DNA of 64,000 bases from an uncultured Salinimicrobium sp. Its GTDB lineage: Bacteria; Bacteroidota; Bacteroidia; Flavobacteriales; Flavobacteriaceae. The translations under genes and the position numbers were made by a program. The notes under the pieces were generated by a model, which was not told the origin of the DNA, did no database searches, and was given only the letters and a program-made list of their open reading frames with translations. The stretch's first letter is position 1; each line of letters starts with the position of its first letter. The stretch covers positions 1-64,000 of the forward strand of contig CAMPKA010000013.1 of assembly GCA_946887075.1 (NCBI GenBank), read 5' to 3'. Shown piece after piece: positions 41,588 through 51,444 of this stretch.

Positions 41588-42898
41588 ATGCTGTTACCCT
41601 TCAAACAACATCTCCAACACCGCTTTCCTGAAGTTTTTGAGGCCAGGATCCTGGTGGCGGTGAGCGGCGGGATTGACAGCGTGGTCATGGCCCATCTTTG
41701 CCGGGAATCTGGCCTGGATTTCGCCCTGGCGCATTGCAATTTCAATTTGAGAGGGGAGGAGAGCAACGGGGATGAAGATTTTGTACTCGAACTGGCTGAA
41801 TCTCTTGACAGGGAGGTCTTTATAGAGCGCTTCGAAACCGAGTCTTATGCCAGGGAAAAAGGGATCTCGATTCAAATGGCCGCCAGAGATCTTCGGTACC
41901 ATTGGTTTGAGGAACTCCGCGAAACCCTGGAATACGAATTTGTCTTTACCGGTCACCATGCCAATGACAACCTGGAGACGGTACTGATCAATCTTATCCG
42001 CGGTACTGGTTTGGAAGGGCTTACGGGAATTCCTGAAAGGAATGACAAGATCATTCGTCCCCTCCTGCCATTTCCGAGGAAGGTGATCGAGGAATTTGCA
42101 CATTCCAGAAAGTTCCGGTGGAGGGAAGACAGTAGCAATTCCAGTGTGAAGTACCTGAGGAATGCGATCAGGCACAAGATCATTCCTGGGATGGAACAGC
42201 TCAACCCCCAACTGCTGGAGGGTTTCGAAAAAACACGAAGGCATCTCGAGGGAAGTGCGCGGCTGCTCGAGGATTATATTTCCTTCATTTTTCCACAGGT
42301 GGCCCGGCAGGAGGATTTTGGTTATAGCTTCGATATTGCTAAACTCAGGCAGATCCCCAATACTCAGGCGGTGCTGTATGAGCTTTTCCGATCCTTTGGA
42401 TTCCGGGAATGGAATGACGTCTATCACCTGCTGGAAGCCCAGTCGGGCAAGATTGTTTACTCGGCCACGCATCGTCTGATCAGGGACAGAGAGCGTATTC
42501 TGCTCACGTCGATCGACAGCAAGGAAGCGGGGGAGTTTGAGATCGCGGAAAACGAAGAGCTCCTGATGCTGCCCGCGGGGACTTTCCATATCGACTTGGT
42601 CGAAGAGGTCACCGAATCCGCTTTTAATGTTATTTTTGTGGACAAGGAAAAGCTGCGGTTTCCACTGCGGGTCAGAAAATGGCAAAGAGGAGACTATTTC
42701 TATCCCCATGGCATGCAGGGGAAAAAGAAGCTTAGCAAGTATTTTAAGGATGAAAAATTTTCCTTGCCTGAAAAGGAAAATTGCTGGTTGCTCTGCTCAG
42801 ATGACGATATTGTATGGGTGATCAACTACAGACCTGATCGGCGTTTCACTGTCGACCAGGGCACGAAACAAATATTGAGAATTACATTTTCGCCATGA
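41588..42898 (+). CDS. tilS: tRNA(Ile)-lysidine synthetase
   Basis: 436 residues from ATG 41588. The PP-loop 'VAVSGGIDS' (Ser26 to Ser31) binds ATP; 'GHHANDNLET' and the TilS-specific central and C-terminal domains follow. It turns C34 of the CAU-anticodon tRNA-Ile into lysidine, an essential step for reading AUA. Its TGA overlaps the dsbD ATG (ATGA), so DsbD is translated from the same message. Confidence 0.94.
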   Translation: MLLPFKQHLQHRFPEVFEARILVAVSGGIDSVVMAHLCRESGLDFALAHCNFNLRGEESNGDEDFVLELAESLDREVFIERFETESYAREKGISIQMAARDLRYHWFEELRETLEYEFVFTGHHANDNLETVLINLIRGTGLEGLTGIPERNDKIIRPLLPFPRKVIEEFAHSRKFRWREDSSNSSVKYLRNAIRHKIIPGMEQLNPQLLEGFEKTRRHLEGSARLLEDYISFIFPQVARQEDFGYSFDIAKLRQIPNTQAVLYELFRSFGFREWNDVYHLLEAQSGKIVYSATHRLIRDRERILLTSIDSKEAGEFEIAENEELLMLPAGTFHIDLVEEVTESAFNVIFVDKEKLRFPLRVRKWQRGDYFYPHGMQGKKKLSKYFKDEKFSLPEKENCWLLCSDDDIVWVINYRPDRRFTVDQGTKQILRITFSP

Positions 42899-44895
42899 GA
42901 ATCTATATGACCGCCTTTCTGGTGCTATCCTGTCTTGGAAGTATAAATGCCCAATTTCTCCAACAGGAGGATTCAGGGATCATAGATCCCATTGAATGGA
43001 CAGCCTCAGTAGAACAGCAGAATGATTCGATCTTTGATCTTGTGTTCAAGGCCGAATTAGAACCAGGATGGCATCTTTACTCCCAGGAGGAGGTTGGGTC
43101 AGAGGGTCCTCTTCCAACTGTGTTTAGCTTTGAAGAAAGCGGAACTTCCTTTGAGCTTGTAGGAAAGACTACGGAACCGGAAGGGATTGCCCTTTTTGAC
43201 CCGGTCTTTCAGATGGATATCAAGTATTTTGAGGAGGAGGCCACTTTTGTTCAACGCGTAAAGGTCCCGGCCGGTGCCCAGCCGAACATAGCGGCTGAAG
43301 TGTATTATATGGTCTGTGATGAGGAGCAATGTCTTGCCCCGGAACGTGTTCCTTTTACCCTCTCCCTGGCATCGGGGAACGCCAGGATGGATTATGAAGG
43401 TCTGGAGGTCTCCGCCGAGGACATCGCAAAGACAAAGGCTCTTGATATCGGGATCAAGTCAGCAGGAGGAATCGCTCTTGAGCAGGAGCCGGAACAGGAG
43501 TACAGCACTATTTTCTTTCTTGGATTTATCGGAGGATTGATCGCCCTGCTCACCCCCTGTGTGTTCCCGATGATCCCGCTGACGGTTTCCTTCTTTACCA
43601 AGAGTGCGGCTGATAAGAAGAAGGGACTGTTCAATGCGATCATGTACGGGTTCTTTATCTTTCTGATTTATCTTCTGCTGAGCCTTCCCTTCCATTTGCT
43701 CGATTCCGTCAATCCAGAGATTTTGAACAACATCTCGACCAATGTGACCCTGAACGTCCTTTTCTTTGTGATCTTCCTCATCTTCGCCTTTTCCTTTTTC
43801 GGCTATTATGAAATTACCCTGCCCAGTTCCTGGAGCAACAAAATGGATGACAAGGCTTCCAGATTCGGTGGGGTGATAGGGGTGTTTTTCATGGCTTTGA
43901 CCCTGGCCCTTGTATCCTTTTCGTGTACAGGGCCCATTCTGGGTTCATTACTCGGGAGTTCCCTTACAACAGATGGAGGAGCGTACCAGCTTTCCCTGGG
44001 CATGGGAGGCTTCGGCCTTGCCCTGGCCCTTCCTTTTGCGCTTTTCGCCTTGTTTCCCAACTGGCTCAACTCCCTTCCGAAGAGTGGCGGCTGGCTTAAT
44101 TCGGTTAAGGTGGTCCTGGGATTCATAGAGCTTGCCCTGGCATTTAAGTTTCTCTCCAACGCTGATCTGGTCGAACACTGGGGAATCTTAAAGCGGGAAA
44201 TCTTCATCGGGATATGGGTACTGATCAGCCTGGCACTGGCCTTATACCTTTTCGGGATCATCCGTTTTCCTCATGACGGGCCAAAGCGGAAATTAGGAAG
44301 AACCCGTATGGTTTTGGGATTCCTCGTTCTGGCCTTTGTCGCCTATCTGATTCCAGGACTTTCCAACACCCCTCATGCCAACCTGAAGCTGCTCAGCGGT
44401 TTTCCCCCTCCGCTGTTTTACAGCATTTATGAAAAAGAAACTCAGGGTCCCCTGGGGCTCAAGGCCTATAAGGATTTCGAGGAAGGACTTGAGGCTGCCC
44501 GGATGGAGAACAAGCCGATCCTTCTCGATTTCACCGGCTGGGCCTGTGTAAACTGCAGGAAGATGGAGGAACAGGTATGGAGTGATCCGGAAGTTTTCAG
44601 CACCATGGAGAACGATTTGGTCCTGGTATCCCTTTACGTCGACGATAAAAAGGAGTTACCGGAAGCTGAAAGATTCAACTATGTCCGACCCCAGGGAGGA
44701 ATCAAGGAAATCCGGACCGTCGGGGACAAATGGGCCACTTTCCAGACGCTCAATTTCCGGAATAATTCTCAACCCTATTATGTCCTACTGGATCACCAGA
44801 TGAACCTGTTGACCGAACCCACGGGATATACGCCGGATTCAGAAGAGTTCCTTCAATGGCTACAGGAAGGGATAGCTGAATTTAATGCCGAATAA
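42895..44895 (+). CDS. dsbD: thiol:disulfide interchange protein DsbD
   Basis: 666 residues in three parts: signal peptide and N-terminal DsbD-alpha domain (Cys141 and Cys146 in 'MVCDEEQCLAPE'), an eight-helix membrane domain with 'LTPCVFPMIPLT' (Cys222) and 'SFSCTGPILGS', and a C-terminal thioredoxin domain with 'WACVNCRKME'. It carries electrons from cytoplasmic thioredoxin to the periplasm, feeding proteins such as the TlpA-like protein in this window. Four-base overlap with tilS. Confidence 0.93.
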   Translation: MRIYMTAFLVLSCLGSINAQFLQQEDSGIIDPIEWTASVEQQNDSIFDLVFKAELEPGWHLYSQEEVGSEGPLPTVFSFEESGTSFELVGKTTEPEGIALFDPVFQMDIKYFEEEATFVQRVKVPAGAQPNIAAEVYYMVCDEEQCLAPERVPFTLSLASGNARMDYEGLEVSAEDIAKTKALDIGIKSAGGIALEQEPEQEYSTIFFLGFIGGLIALLTPCVFPMIPLTVSFFTKSAADKKKGLFNAIMYGFFIFLIYLLLSLPFHLLDSVNPEILNNISTNVTLNVLFFVIFLIFAFSFFGYYEITLPSSWSNKMDDKASRFGGVIGVFFMALTLALVSFSCTGPILGSLLGSSLTTDGGAYQLSLGMGGFGLALALPFALFALFPNWLNSLPKSGGWLNSVKVVLGFIELALAFKFLSNADLVEHWGILKREIFIGIWVLISLALALYLFGIIRFPHDGPKRKLGRTRMVLGFLVLAFVAYLIPGLSNTPHANLKLLSGFPPPLFYSIYEKETQGPLGLKAYKDFEEGLEAARMENKPILLDFTGWACVNCRKMEEQVWSDPEVFSTMENDLVLVSLYVDDKKELPEAERFNYVRPQGGIKEIRTVGDKWATFQTLNFRNNSQPYYVLLDHQMNLLTEPTGYTPDSEEFLQWLQEGIAEFNAE

Positions 44896-44922
44896 GCCGT
44901 CGGATTATTTTTTAGGAATTTC

Positions 44923-44930
44923 TATCTTTA
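44923..44930 (+). promoter_or_regulatory. weak -7 box for the CocE-type hydrolase
   Basis: TATCTTTA differs from TAnnTTTG only in the last base, 23 nt before ATG 44954. Confidence 0.3.
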
Positions 44931-44953
44931 AGGACTTTAACAAAAAAGTCCTT

Positions 44954-46807
44954 ATGAAACTTATTTTTAAACCCCTGCTAGTCCTCTTCCTGCTATTTGC
45001 TTCTACAGCCCCCGCACAGGCACAGGAACAGGAGTATGACGTAAAACAGCATTATAAAAAGCAGGAATTCGAAATCCCGATGCGGGACGGGGTTCTTCTC
45101 CATACCACCGTATATTCTCCAAAGGACACCAGCAGGGAATATCCCATATTGATGACTCGAACTCCCTACAGCTCCAGGCCGTACGGAACAGATCAGTACA
45201 GATCAAAGATTGGGCCCAATGAGCTGATGATGAAACAAGGAAATATCATCGTCTACCAGGATGTCAGGGGGCGCTGGATGAGTGAGGGCACCTACGACAA
45301 TATGCGGGGTTACATTCCCGGCAAGGAAGGGAAACAGGTCGATGAAGCCAGCGATACCTATGACACGATCGAATGGCTGATCAACAATGTCGAAAACCAT
45401 AATGGCAGGGTCGGTACCTGGGGTATTTCCTATCCGGGGTTCTATGCGACCTATTCTCTGTTGGACGCCCATCCGGCTTTGAAGGCGGTTTCCCCCCAGG
45501 CTCCAATAGGAGATTTTTTCTTTGATGATTTCCATCATAACGGGGCTTACCTGTTGAGTTACTGGAGGGCAACTGCACTGTTCGGGTATCCGAAAATGAC
45601 CCCCGTTGATTCCGCCTGGTACGCCTTCCCCGAGCTGAAGACCCAGGACCAGTACCAGTTTTTCCTCGACGCCGGCCCCCTGAGCAACCTTGACAAGTAC
45701 TATGAGGGAAATGTTTTCTGGCAACAGCTCAAGGAGCACCCCAATTACGACGAATTCTGGCAAAAGAGGGGAATCATACAACATCTTGACGATATCGAAC
45801 CAGCTGTGATGGTTGTGGGAGGTTTATTCGATGCAGAGGATTTGTATGGTCCATTCACCACCTATAAAACCATCGAAAAAACCAGCGATAATTACAATAT
45901 CCTGGTGATGGGCCCCTGGAGCCATGGCGACTGGGCCCGTAAGAGCGGGAGACAGGCCGTTGGAAATATGTATTTCGGGGACAACATTTCCGCTCATTTT
46001 CAGAGAGATGTGGAAACCGTATTCTTTAATCATTTTTTAAAGGGAGAAGGAGACGGATCTGTAGGCCTTCCAGAGGCGTATATGTTTGATACCGGATCTC
46101 TCGAATGGAAGGAGTATGAGGCCTGGCCGCCAAAGGAGGCACAAAAACGATCCTTCTATCTCGGCGATGACCAGGAGCTTACAACGCGGCCTTCAGAGGG
46201 GTCAGAATCTTTTATCAGCGACCCGTCCAAACCCGTCCCCTATACCCAGGATATCAAGGTGGTTTTCACTCCCAGGAAGTATATGACCGATGACCAGCGC
46301 TTTGCTGCCCGAAGGCCAGATGTGCTCGTCTTCGAAACAGAAGAACTCGAGGAGGACCTGACGCTGGCCGGGGGGGTGCTGGCCAAGCTTCAGGTAGCCA
46401 CCACGGGCGACGCAGCGGATTGGGTGGTTAAGGTGATAGATGTGTTTCCTCCAGATGCAGAGGACTTTCCCGAGACCCCAGAACACCTGAAGATGAGCAA
46501 CTACCACATGATGGTCAGGAGCGAGGTGATGAGGGGGAGATTCAGAAATAGCTTTTCGGATCCGGAGCCCTTTGTGCCCAATCAAAAGACTGCTGTTGAG
46601 ATCCAGCTCCAGGATGTCCATCACACCTTCAAGAAAGGCCATAAGCTTCAGATCCAGATACAAAGCACCTGGTTTCCGCTGATCGACAGGAACCCTCAGA
46701 CTTATGTAGAGAATATTTTTGAAGCGGAAGAATCAGACTTTAAGGAGCAGACCCATACCGTCTACCATGATTCAGAGATCATAGTGACCGTGCTCGAGGA
46801 AGAATGA
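44954..46807 (+). CDS. secreted CocE/NonD-type alpha/beta hydrolase
   Basis: 617 residues from ATG 44954, where a signal peptide ends at 'APAQA'; the open frame starts at 44885 but the extra residues overlap the dsbD end. Family S15/X-Pro dipeptidyl-peptidase or alpha-amino-acid ester hydrolase: 'MRDGVLLHTTVYSP' opens the alpha/beta fold, 'TWGISYPGFY' holds the nucleophilic Ser, 'GLFDAEDLYG' the likely Asp, 'GPWSHGDW' the His. The C-terminal ~200 residues form the jelly-roll domain. It should act in the periplasm or outside on peptides or acyl esters. Confidence 0.9.
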   Translation: MKLIFKPLLVLFLLFASTAPAQAQEQEYDVKQHYKKQEFEIPMRDGVLLHTTVYSPKDTSREYPILMTRTPYSSRPYGTDQYRSKIGPNELMMKQGNIIVYQDVRGRWMSEGTYDNMRGYIPGKEGKQVDEASDTYDTIEWLINNVENHNGRVGTWGISYPGFYATYSLLDAHPALKAVSPQAPIGDFFFDDFHHNGAYLLSYWRATALFGYPKMTPVDSAWYAFPELKTQDQYQFFLDAGPLSNLDKYYEGNVFWQQLKEHPNYDEFWQKRGIIQHLDDIEPAVMVVGGLFDAEDLYGPFTTYKTIEKTSDNYNILVMGPWSHGDWARKSGRQAVGNMYFGDNISAHFQRDVETVFFNHFLKGEGDGSVGLPEAYMFDTGSLEWKEYEAWPPKEAQKRSFYLGDDQELTTRPSEGSESFISDPSKPVPYTQDIKVVFTPRKYMTDDQRFAARRPDVLVFETEELEEDLTLAGGVLAKLQVATTGDAADWVVKVIDVFPPDAEDFPETPEHLKMSNYHMMVRSEVMRGRFRNSFSDPEPFVPNQKTAVEIQLQDVHHTFKKGHKLQIQIQSTWFPLIDRNPQTYVENIFEAEESDFKEQTHTVYHDSEIIVTVLEEE

Positions 46808-46830
46808 ATTCCGGTTAACCTGAAAGACCC

Positions 46831-48678
46831 ATGAACAAAAACCATTATCTCAATATCCAAGCAGTGATCATTTGCCTGGTCCTAGGTTTGATTGCAACGG
46901 GCTGTGAGGAGAAAAAGGAAGAGGACGATTTTTCCAATCAGCAACGGGAAAAGGAAAAGGAGCAGCTTTATGCCTTCTTTGAACGAAGCTTCCAGGAGGA
47001 GCTTCAGGAATCCCCGATGCTTCAGACCCGGCTCGGGATCCGGGAGGATTACGGCTCCTGGGATGATTATTCCCACCTGCGATACGCCGCAGATCTGGAA
47101 CAGGCCAAGGCCCGCCTCAAATTCCTGAAGGATTCCATAGAGATCGGGGCGCTCGGAGAGCAGGCCCTGCTGAATTACAAGCTGTACCGACGCCAGCTCG
47201 AACACGAGATCCAGGACTATGACTACAGGTTTTATGATTATCCCGTCAACCAGATGTACGGCGTCCATACCGGTCTTCCCGCCTTTCTAATCAATATGCA
47301 CGACATCGATTCCATTTCGGATGCCAGGGCATACATTTCCCGGCTGGAAAAGATCCCAGGGGTGTTTGAAGATGTGATTGAAGGCCTGAAACTCCGGGAA
47401 ATGAATCGCGTCATGCCCCCAAAATTCGTCTATCAACGCGCGGTGGACGCCTCTCAGAATCTGCTTAGGGGAAAACCCTTCGAAAGTTCGAAGGAGCCGG
47501 GCACGATCCTGAGGGATTTCAAATCCAAAATAGCAAAACTCGATCTCCCGGAGGCGGAACAGGCCCAATTGATGTCACGGGTACAGCAGGTCCTTGTGGA
47601 TTCGGTTGGTCCAGCATACAAGGAAATGATTGCTGCCCTTAAGGACCAGCAACAGCGTGCGACGGGGGAAGACGGGGTTTGGAAATTGCCAAAAGGAGGC
47701 CAGTACTACCAGAACCGTCTTGAGCGGATGACCACCACTGCCCTTACAGCTGAGGAAATCCACCAGATCGGGCTGGGGGAGGTGGCCAGGATCCACAGGG
47801 AAATGGAAGAGATTATGAAACAGGTGGGTTTCAAAGGGACGCTTCAGGACTTCTTCAAACATCTCAGGGAAGACGAAAAATTCTATTTCGAGGATACGGA
47901 AGCGGGCCGGAAGCGTTACCTGCAGGAGGCGCGGGCGATCATTGACAGGATGCGGGAAAATCTTGATTCCTTGTTTCTCACCAAGCCCGAAGCGGAGATC
48001 GTTGTAAAGGCCGTGGAACCGTTCAGGGAAAAAACTGCCGGTAAGGCCTTTTATGAAGCCCCGGCCCTCGATGGCTCCCGACCGGGAATTTATTATGCGA
48101 ATCTTTACGATATGAAAGCAATGCCCAAATACCAGATGGAGGCACTGGCTTATCACGAAGGGATTCCCGGGCACCACATGCAGATTGCCCTTGCCCAGGA
48201 AATGGAAAACGTACCGATGTTCAGGAAGATAATTTCCTTCCCGGCTTTCGTTGAGGGATGGGGGCTGTATGCAGAAAAGGTGCCTAAGGAGATCGGTTTC
48301 TACAGCGATCCCTATTCCGATTTCGGGCGTCTTGCCATGGAACTGTGGCGGGCCATCAGATTGGTTGTCGACACCGGAATTCACCATAAGAAGTGGACCC
48401 GGGAAGAGGCCATAGACTATTATGTGCAGAATTCTCCCAATGCAGAAAGCGACGCGATCAAAATGGTAGAAAGGCATATTGTCATGCCTGGACAGGCCAC
48501 GGCATACAAGATCGGGATGAACCGAATCTTCGAACTGCGGGAACTCGCTCAGCAGGAACTGGGAGAGGAATTCGACATCCGTTCCTTTCATGACGCTGTA
48601 CTTTCCCATGGTGCCCTCCCTCTTGACATCCTGGAGGAGTTCGTGATGGAATACATCAGAGCCGAAGGAGGGCAATGA
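46831..48678 (+). CDS. DUF885 lipoprotein, likely metallo-hydrolase
   Basis: 615 residues. Signal peptide with lipobox 'IATGCEE', Cys at residue 25, followed by a strongly acidic/Lys stretch ('EEKKEEDD'), the kind of signal that sends flavobacterial lipoproteins to the cell surface. The DUF885 domain fills the rest; 'YHEGIPGHHMQIALA' contains an H-E-x4-H-H arrangement that looks like a zinc site, and a Glu region follows about 30 residues later. The family is often listed beside peptidases. Gap to the CocE-type gene is 23 nt, so both may be one unit. Confidence 0.88.
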   Translation: MNKNHYLNIQAVIICLVLGLIATGCEEKKEEDDFSNQQREKEKEQLYAFFERSFQEELQESPMLQTRLGIREDYGSWDDYSHLRYAADLEQAKARLKFLKDSIEIGALGEQALLNYKLYRRQLEHEIQDYDYRFYDYPVNQMYGVHTGLPAFLINMHDIDSISDARAYISRLEKIPGVFEDVIEGLKLREMNRVMPPKFVYQRAVDASQNLLRGKPFESSKEPGTILRDFKSKIAKLDLPEAEQAQLMSRVQQVLVDSVGPAYKEMIAALKDQQQRATGEDGVWKLPKGGQYYQNRLERMTTTALTAEEIHQIGLGEVARIHREMEEIMKQVGFKGTLQDFFKHLREDEKFYFEDTEAGRKRYLQEARAIIDRMRENLDSLFLTKPEAEIVVKAVEPFREKTAGKAFYEAPALDGSRPGIYYANLYDMKAMPKYQMEALAYHEGIPGHHMQIALAQEMENVPMFRKIISFPAFVEGWGLYAEKVPKEIGFYSDPYSDFGRLAMELWRAIRLVVDTGIHHKKWTREEAIDYYVQNSPNAESDAIKMVERHIVMPGQATAYKIGMNRIFELRELAQQELGEEFDIRSFHDAVLSHGALPLDILEEFVMEYIRAEGGQ

Positions 48679-48743
48679 TGGTCACCTCTTGGCCTCCAGG
48701 AAATCCCAGTGGGCGGGTCCTGATCAATGGCAAATGAATAAAA

Positions 48744-48768
48744 GAAGCCCCTGTTCTTTGGGAGCTTC
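48744..48768 (+). terminator. terminator after the DUF885 gene
   Basis: GAAGCCCC and GGGAGCTTC pair with one bulge around an 8-nt loop; an AT-rich run follows. It lies 65 nt after the stop and before the symporter gene. Confidence 0.5.
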
Positions 48769-48811
48769 AACTTAATTAATATATATTTAACAAAAAAATA
48801 CATCACCTGAT

Positions 48812-50404
48812 ATGTTAAGCCTGTTCTCCTTTGTGGGATTTACCGCCCTAGTAGCTATTGTGTCCTATTTCGCCACCCGAAAAACCGATGAAACGACCAG
48901 TGACGGATATTTTCTCGGGGGCAGGAGCCTAACAGCCGGAGTGATCGCAGGTTCCATTTTGCTCACAAACCTGTCGACGGAGCAGATCGTCGGTCTTAAC
49001 GGACAGGCTTATACGGAAGGACTTCTGGTGATGGCATGGGAAACCCTGGCTGCGATTGCCATTGTGATTACAGCCCTTTTTCTGTTACCCCGGTATCTCC
49101 GCGGTGGTCTGACCACGGTGCCCCAGTTTCTTGAGAGGCGTTTTGATAAGACGACCAAAACCATAGTTTCCGTACTATTTCTTTCCGGGTATATGATCAT
49201 TTTCCTGCCCATTGTACTGTATTCAGGAGCCATAGCGATCAGTACCATGTTTGAAGTCCCGGAACTTCTGGGCGTTAGTCGCACCGCTGCTATCTGGATC
49301 TGCGTCTGGGGTATCGGGATCGCGGGATCTATATATGCGATATTCGGCGGACTTAAAGCGGTTGCTGTTTCTGATACCGCAAACGCGGTCGGCCTTCTTA
49401 TCGGGGGATTGCTAATCCCCGTCTTCGGACTAATGGCCGTGGGCGACGGAAGTATACTCGAAGGCATAGATGTTCTGGTAGCCGCCCACCCGGAGAAATT
49501 TGATTCGATCGGAGGTCCGGATGCTTCGGTTCCCTTTGCCACCATCTTTACCGGAATGATGCTGGTAAACCTGTTTTATTGGGGTACCAATCAGGCCATC
49601 ATTCAGCGTGCTTTGGCCGCCCGAAACCTTAAGGAAGGACAGAAGGGGCTGATGCTGGCAGCCTTCTTTAAAATTCTGGCCCCGATTATGGTGGTGCTTC
49701 CTGGTATCATTGCCTTCCATATGTTTCAGGGAAAACTACAGTACGCGGACCAGGCCTATCCCGCCCTGGTCAATGCAGTACTTCCTCCAGCCTGGCTGGG
49801 ATTCTTTGCAGCCGTACTTGTCGGAGCCATTCTGAGTTCCTTCAACAGTGCCCTTAACAGTTCGGTCACCCTTTTCGGGGTCGATATCTATAAGCAGTAT
49901 TTCGACAGGGACGCCACTGAGCGCACCGTGGTAAAAAAGGGAAAATACTTCGGAATTGTCCTGGCGATTTTGTCCATGTTTATCGCCCCTTTTATCGCCA
50001 ATGCGCCACATGGGCTTTTCGGATACCTTCAGGAAGTCAATGGGTGCTACAGTATTCCGATCCTGACGATCATCGTGATGGGGTACCTGCATCGATACGT
50101 AACGGCTTTCGCAGCTAAAATCGCTATTATCAGTGGGGTACTTCTGTACATCTTTTACCTGCTCATCAAGTATTTCGTGGTGGGTGCGGAAGATATGCCT
50201 CATTTCCTACATGTCATGGCGATCATCTTTGTGGTCAATGTGATCCTGATGCTTGTCATCAGCAAGATCAGGCCGAGAACAGAACCCTATGTTGATCAGT
50301 ATACCGAACAGGTGCCTATCGAACCCTGGAAGTACGTAAAACCGGTGGGGATAGCGATCTGTGCCATCGTTATCTTTATCTACGCCTTCTTTGCCCAGTA
50401 TTAG
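48812..50404 (+). CDS. sodium:solute symporter, probably galactose (SGLT-like)
   Basis: 530 residues, about 14 membrane segments, SSS/SLC5 family. 'GYFLGGRSLTAGVIAGSILLTNLS' near the N-terminus is the sodium-symporter pattern, and 'YWGTNQAIIQRALAARN' matches the sugar-transporter branch (N-Q in helix 7). The neighbours galT and galK strongly point to galactose. It converges with galT and the two stop codons overlap (TTAG). A half-copy of the galK operator (TACAT after an A run) sits at 48799-48803, just before the ATG. Confidence 0.9.
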   Translation: MLSLFSFVGFTALVAIVSYFATRKTDETTSDGYFLGGRSLTAGVIAGSILLTNLSTEQIVGLNGQAYTEGLLVMAWETLAAIAIVITALFLLPRYLRGGLTTVPQFLERRFDKTTKTIVSVLFLSGYMIIFLPIVLYSGAIAISTMFEVPELLGVSRTAAIWICVWGIGIAGSIYAIFGGLKAVAVSDTANAVGLLIGGLLIPVFGLMAVGDGSILEGIDVLVAAHPEKFDSIGGPDASVPFATIFTGMMLVNLFYWGTNQAIIQRALAARNLKEGQKGLMLAAFFKILAPIMVVLPGIIAFHMFQGKLQYADQAYPALVNAVLPPAWLGFFAAVLVGAILSSFNSALNSSVTLFGVDIYKQYFDRDATERTVVKKGKYFGIVLAILSMFIAPFIANAPHGLFGYLQEVNGCYSIPILTIIVMGYLHRYVTAFAAKIAIISGVLLYIFYLLIKYFVVGAEDMPHFLHVMAIIFVVNVILMLVISKIRPRTEPYVDQYTEQVPIEPWKYVKPVGIAICAIVIFIYAFFAQY

Positions 50405-51444
50405 CCCCGCTTGAGATAATGAACCTCGGGAAGGTTCCGAAGTGTTTCAGCAGCCTGCTCAGCGGTGATATCCCGCTGAGGCCCTGCAAACATCTCATAT
50501 CCCACCATGAATTTCTTTACGGTGCTTGATCGGAGCAGGGGAGGATAAAACGACATATGAAAATGCCAGTGGGGATGATCTTTTCCGTCTGTCGGACGCT
50601 GATGGATTCCGGAGGAGTAGGGGAAGGAGGTCTCGAAGAGGTTGTCATACCTGATGGTCAGAAGCCGGATGGTCTCTGCAAAGGAAGATCTTTCCGCTGC
50701 GGTCATTTGGGAAATATCCTGGAGATGGCGCTTCGGTAGGATCATCGCCTCATAGGGCCATACTGCCCAGAAAGGTACCAGGGCCACGAAATGTTCCTCC
50801 TCCAGGATCAGTCTTTCCCGCTTTTCCAGCTCTTGTTCCAGATAACTTCCAAGCAGGCTCTTCCTATGCTTTTTCCAGTACTCCTGTTGACGGGAGGTTT
50901 TTTTCTGAACCTCTACCGGGATCGAGAATTGTGACCAGATCTGGCCATGGGGATGGGGATTGCTGCACCCCATGATATCCCCCTTGTTCTCAAATATCTG
51001 GACATGATTGATTCCTTCCCGGCTCCCCAAATCCAAAAATTCCTCCTGCCATTTCTCGATCACCAGGGAAATGTCGTCCCGGTCCATCAGGGGAAGCGTC
51101 AGGGAGTGGTCAGGTGAAAAACAAACCACCCGGCAAATTCCCGTTTCCCCCTGGCCCACAAGGAGTCCGTCCTTTAGTTCCGATCTGTCTCCTTGAGGCA
51201 GCAAGGCAGAAAAATCATTTTGGAAGGAATAGGGCCGCTGATAATCCGGATTACGTTCCCCTCCTGCACGCTGGTTCCCCGGGCAGAGATAACAGCCGGG
51301 ATCATAGGAAGACTGCTGTAGGTTTGTATCACTTTCATGCTTTCCCTGCCAGGGGCGTTTGGTTCGGTGTGGAGAAACAAGGATCCATTCCCCTGTAAGA
51401 ATGTTTAGTCTTCTATGCGGGTTGGTAGTGAATTCTTCTGTCAT
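50401..51444 (-). CDS. galT: galactose-1-phosphate uridylyltransferase
   Basis: 347 residues. Zinc-binding 'CYLCPGN' (Cys pair), catalytic His in 'SNPHPHGQIWS' (H-P-H) and the C-terminal 'HWHFHMSFYPP' second zinc/iron histidines. It swaps UMP between UDP-glucose and galactose 1-phosphate in the Leloir pathway. Its ATG overlaps the galK stop by four bases, so GalK and GalT are made together. Convergent with the symporter. Confidence 0.95.
   Translation of the reverse strand: MTEEFTTNPHRRLNILTGEWILVSPHRTKRPWQGKHESDTNLQQSSYDPGCYLCPGNQRAGGERNPDYQRPYSFQNDFSALLPQGDRSELKDGLLVGQGETGICRVVCFSPDHSLTLPLMDRDDISLVIEKWQEEFLDLGSREGINHVQIFENKGDIMGCSNPHPHGQIWSQFSIPVEVQKKTSRQQEYWKKHRKSLLGSYLEQELEKRERLILEEEHFVALVPFWAVWPYEAMILPKRHLQDISQMTAAERSSFAETIRLLTIRYDNLFETSFPYSSGIHQRPTDGKDHPHWHFHMSFYPPLLRSSTVKKFMVGYEMFAGPQRDITAEQAAETLRNLPEVHYLKRG

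Noticed and set aside
41594..42709. 371-aa minus-strand frame opposite tilS
   Set aside because: Shadow of tilS, which has the PP-loop and family length.
47575..48675. 366-aa minus-strand frame opposite the DUF885 gene
   Set aside because: Shadow frame; no motif, and DUF885 is well supported.
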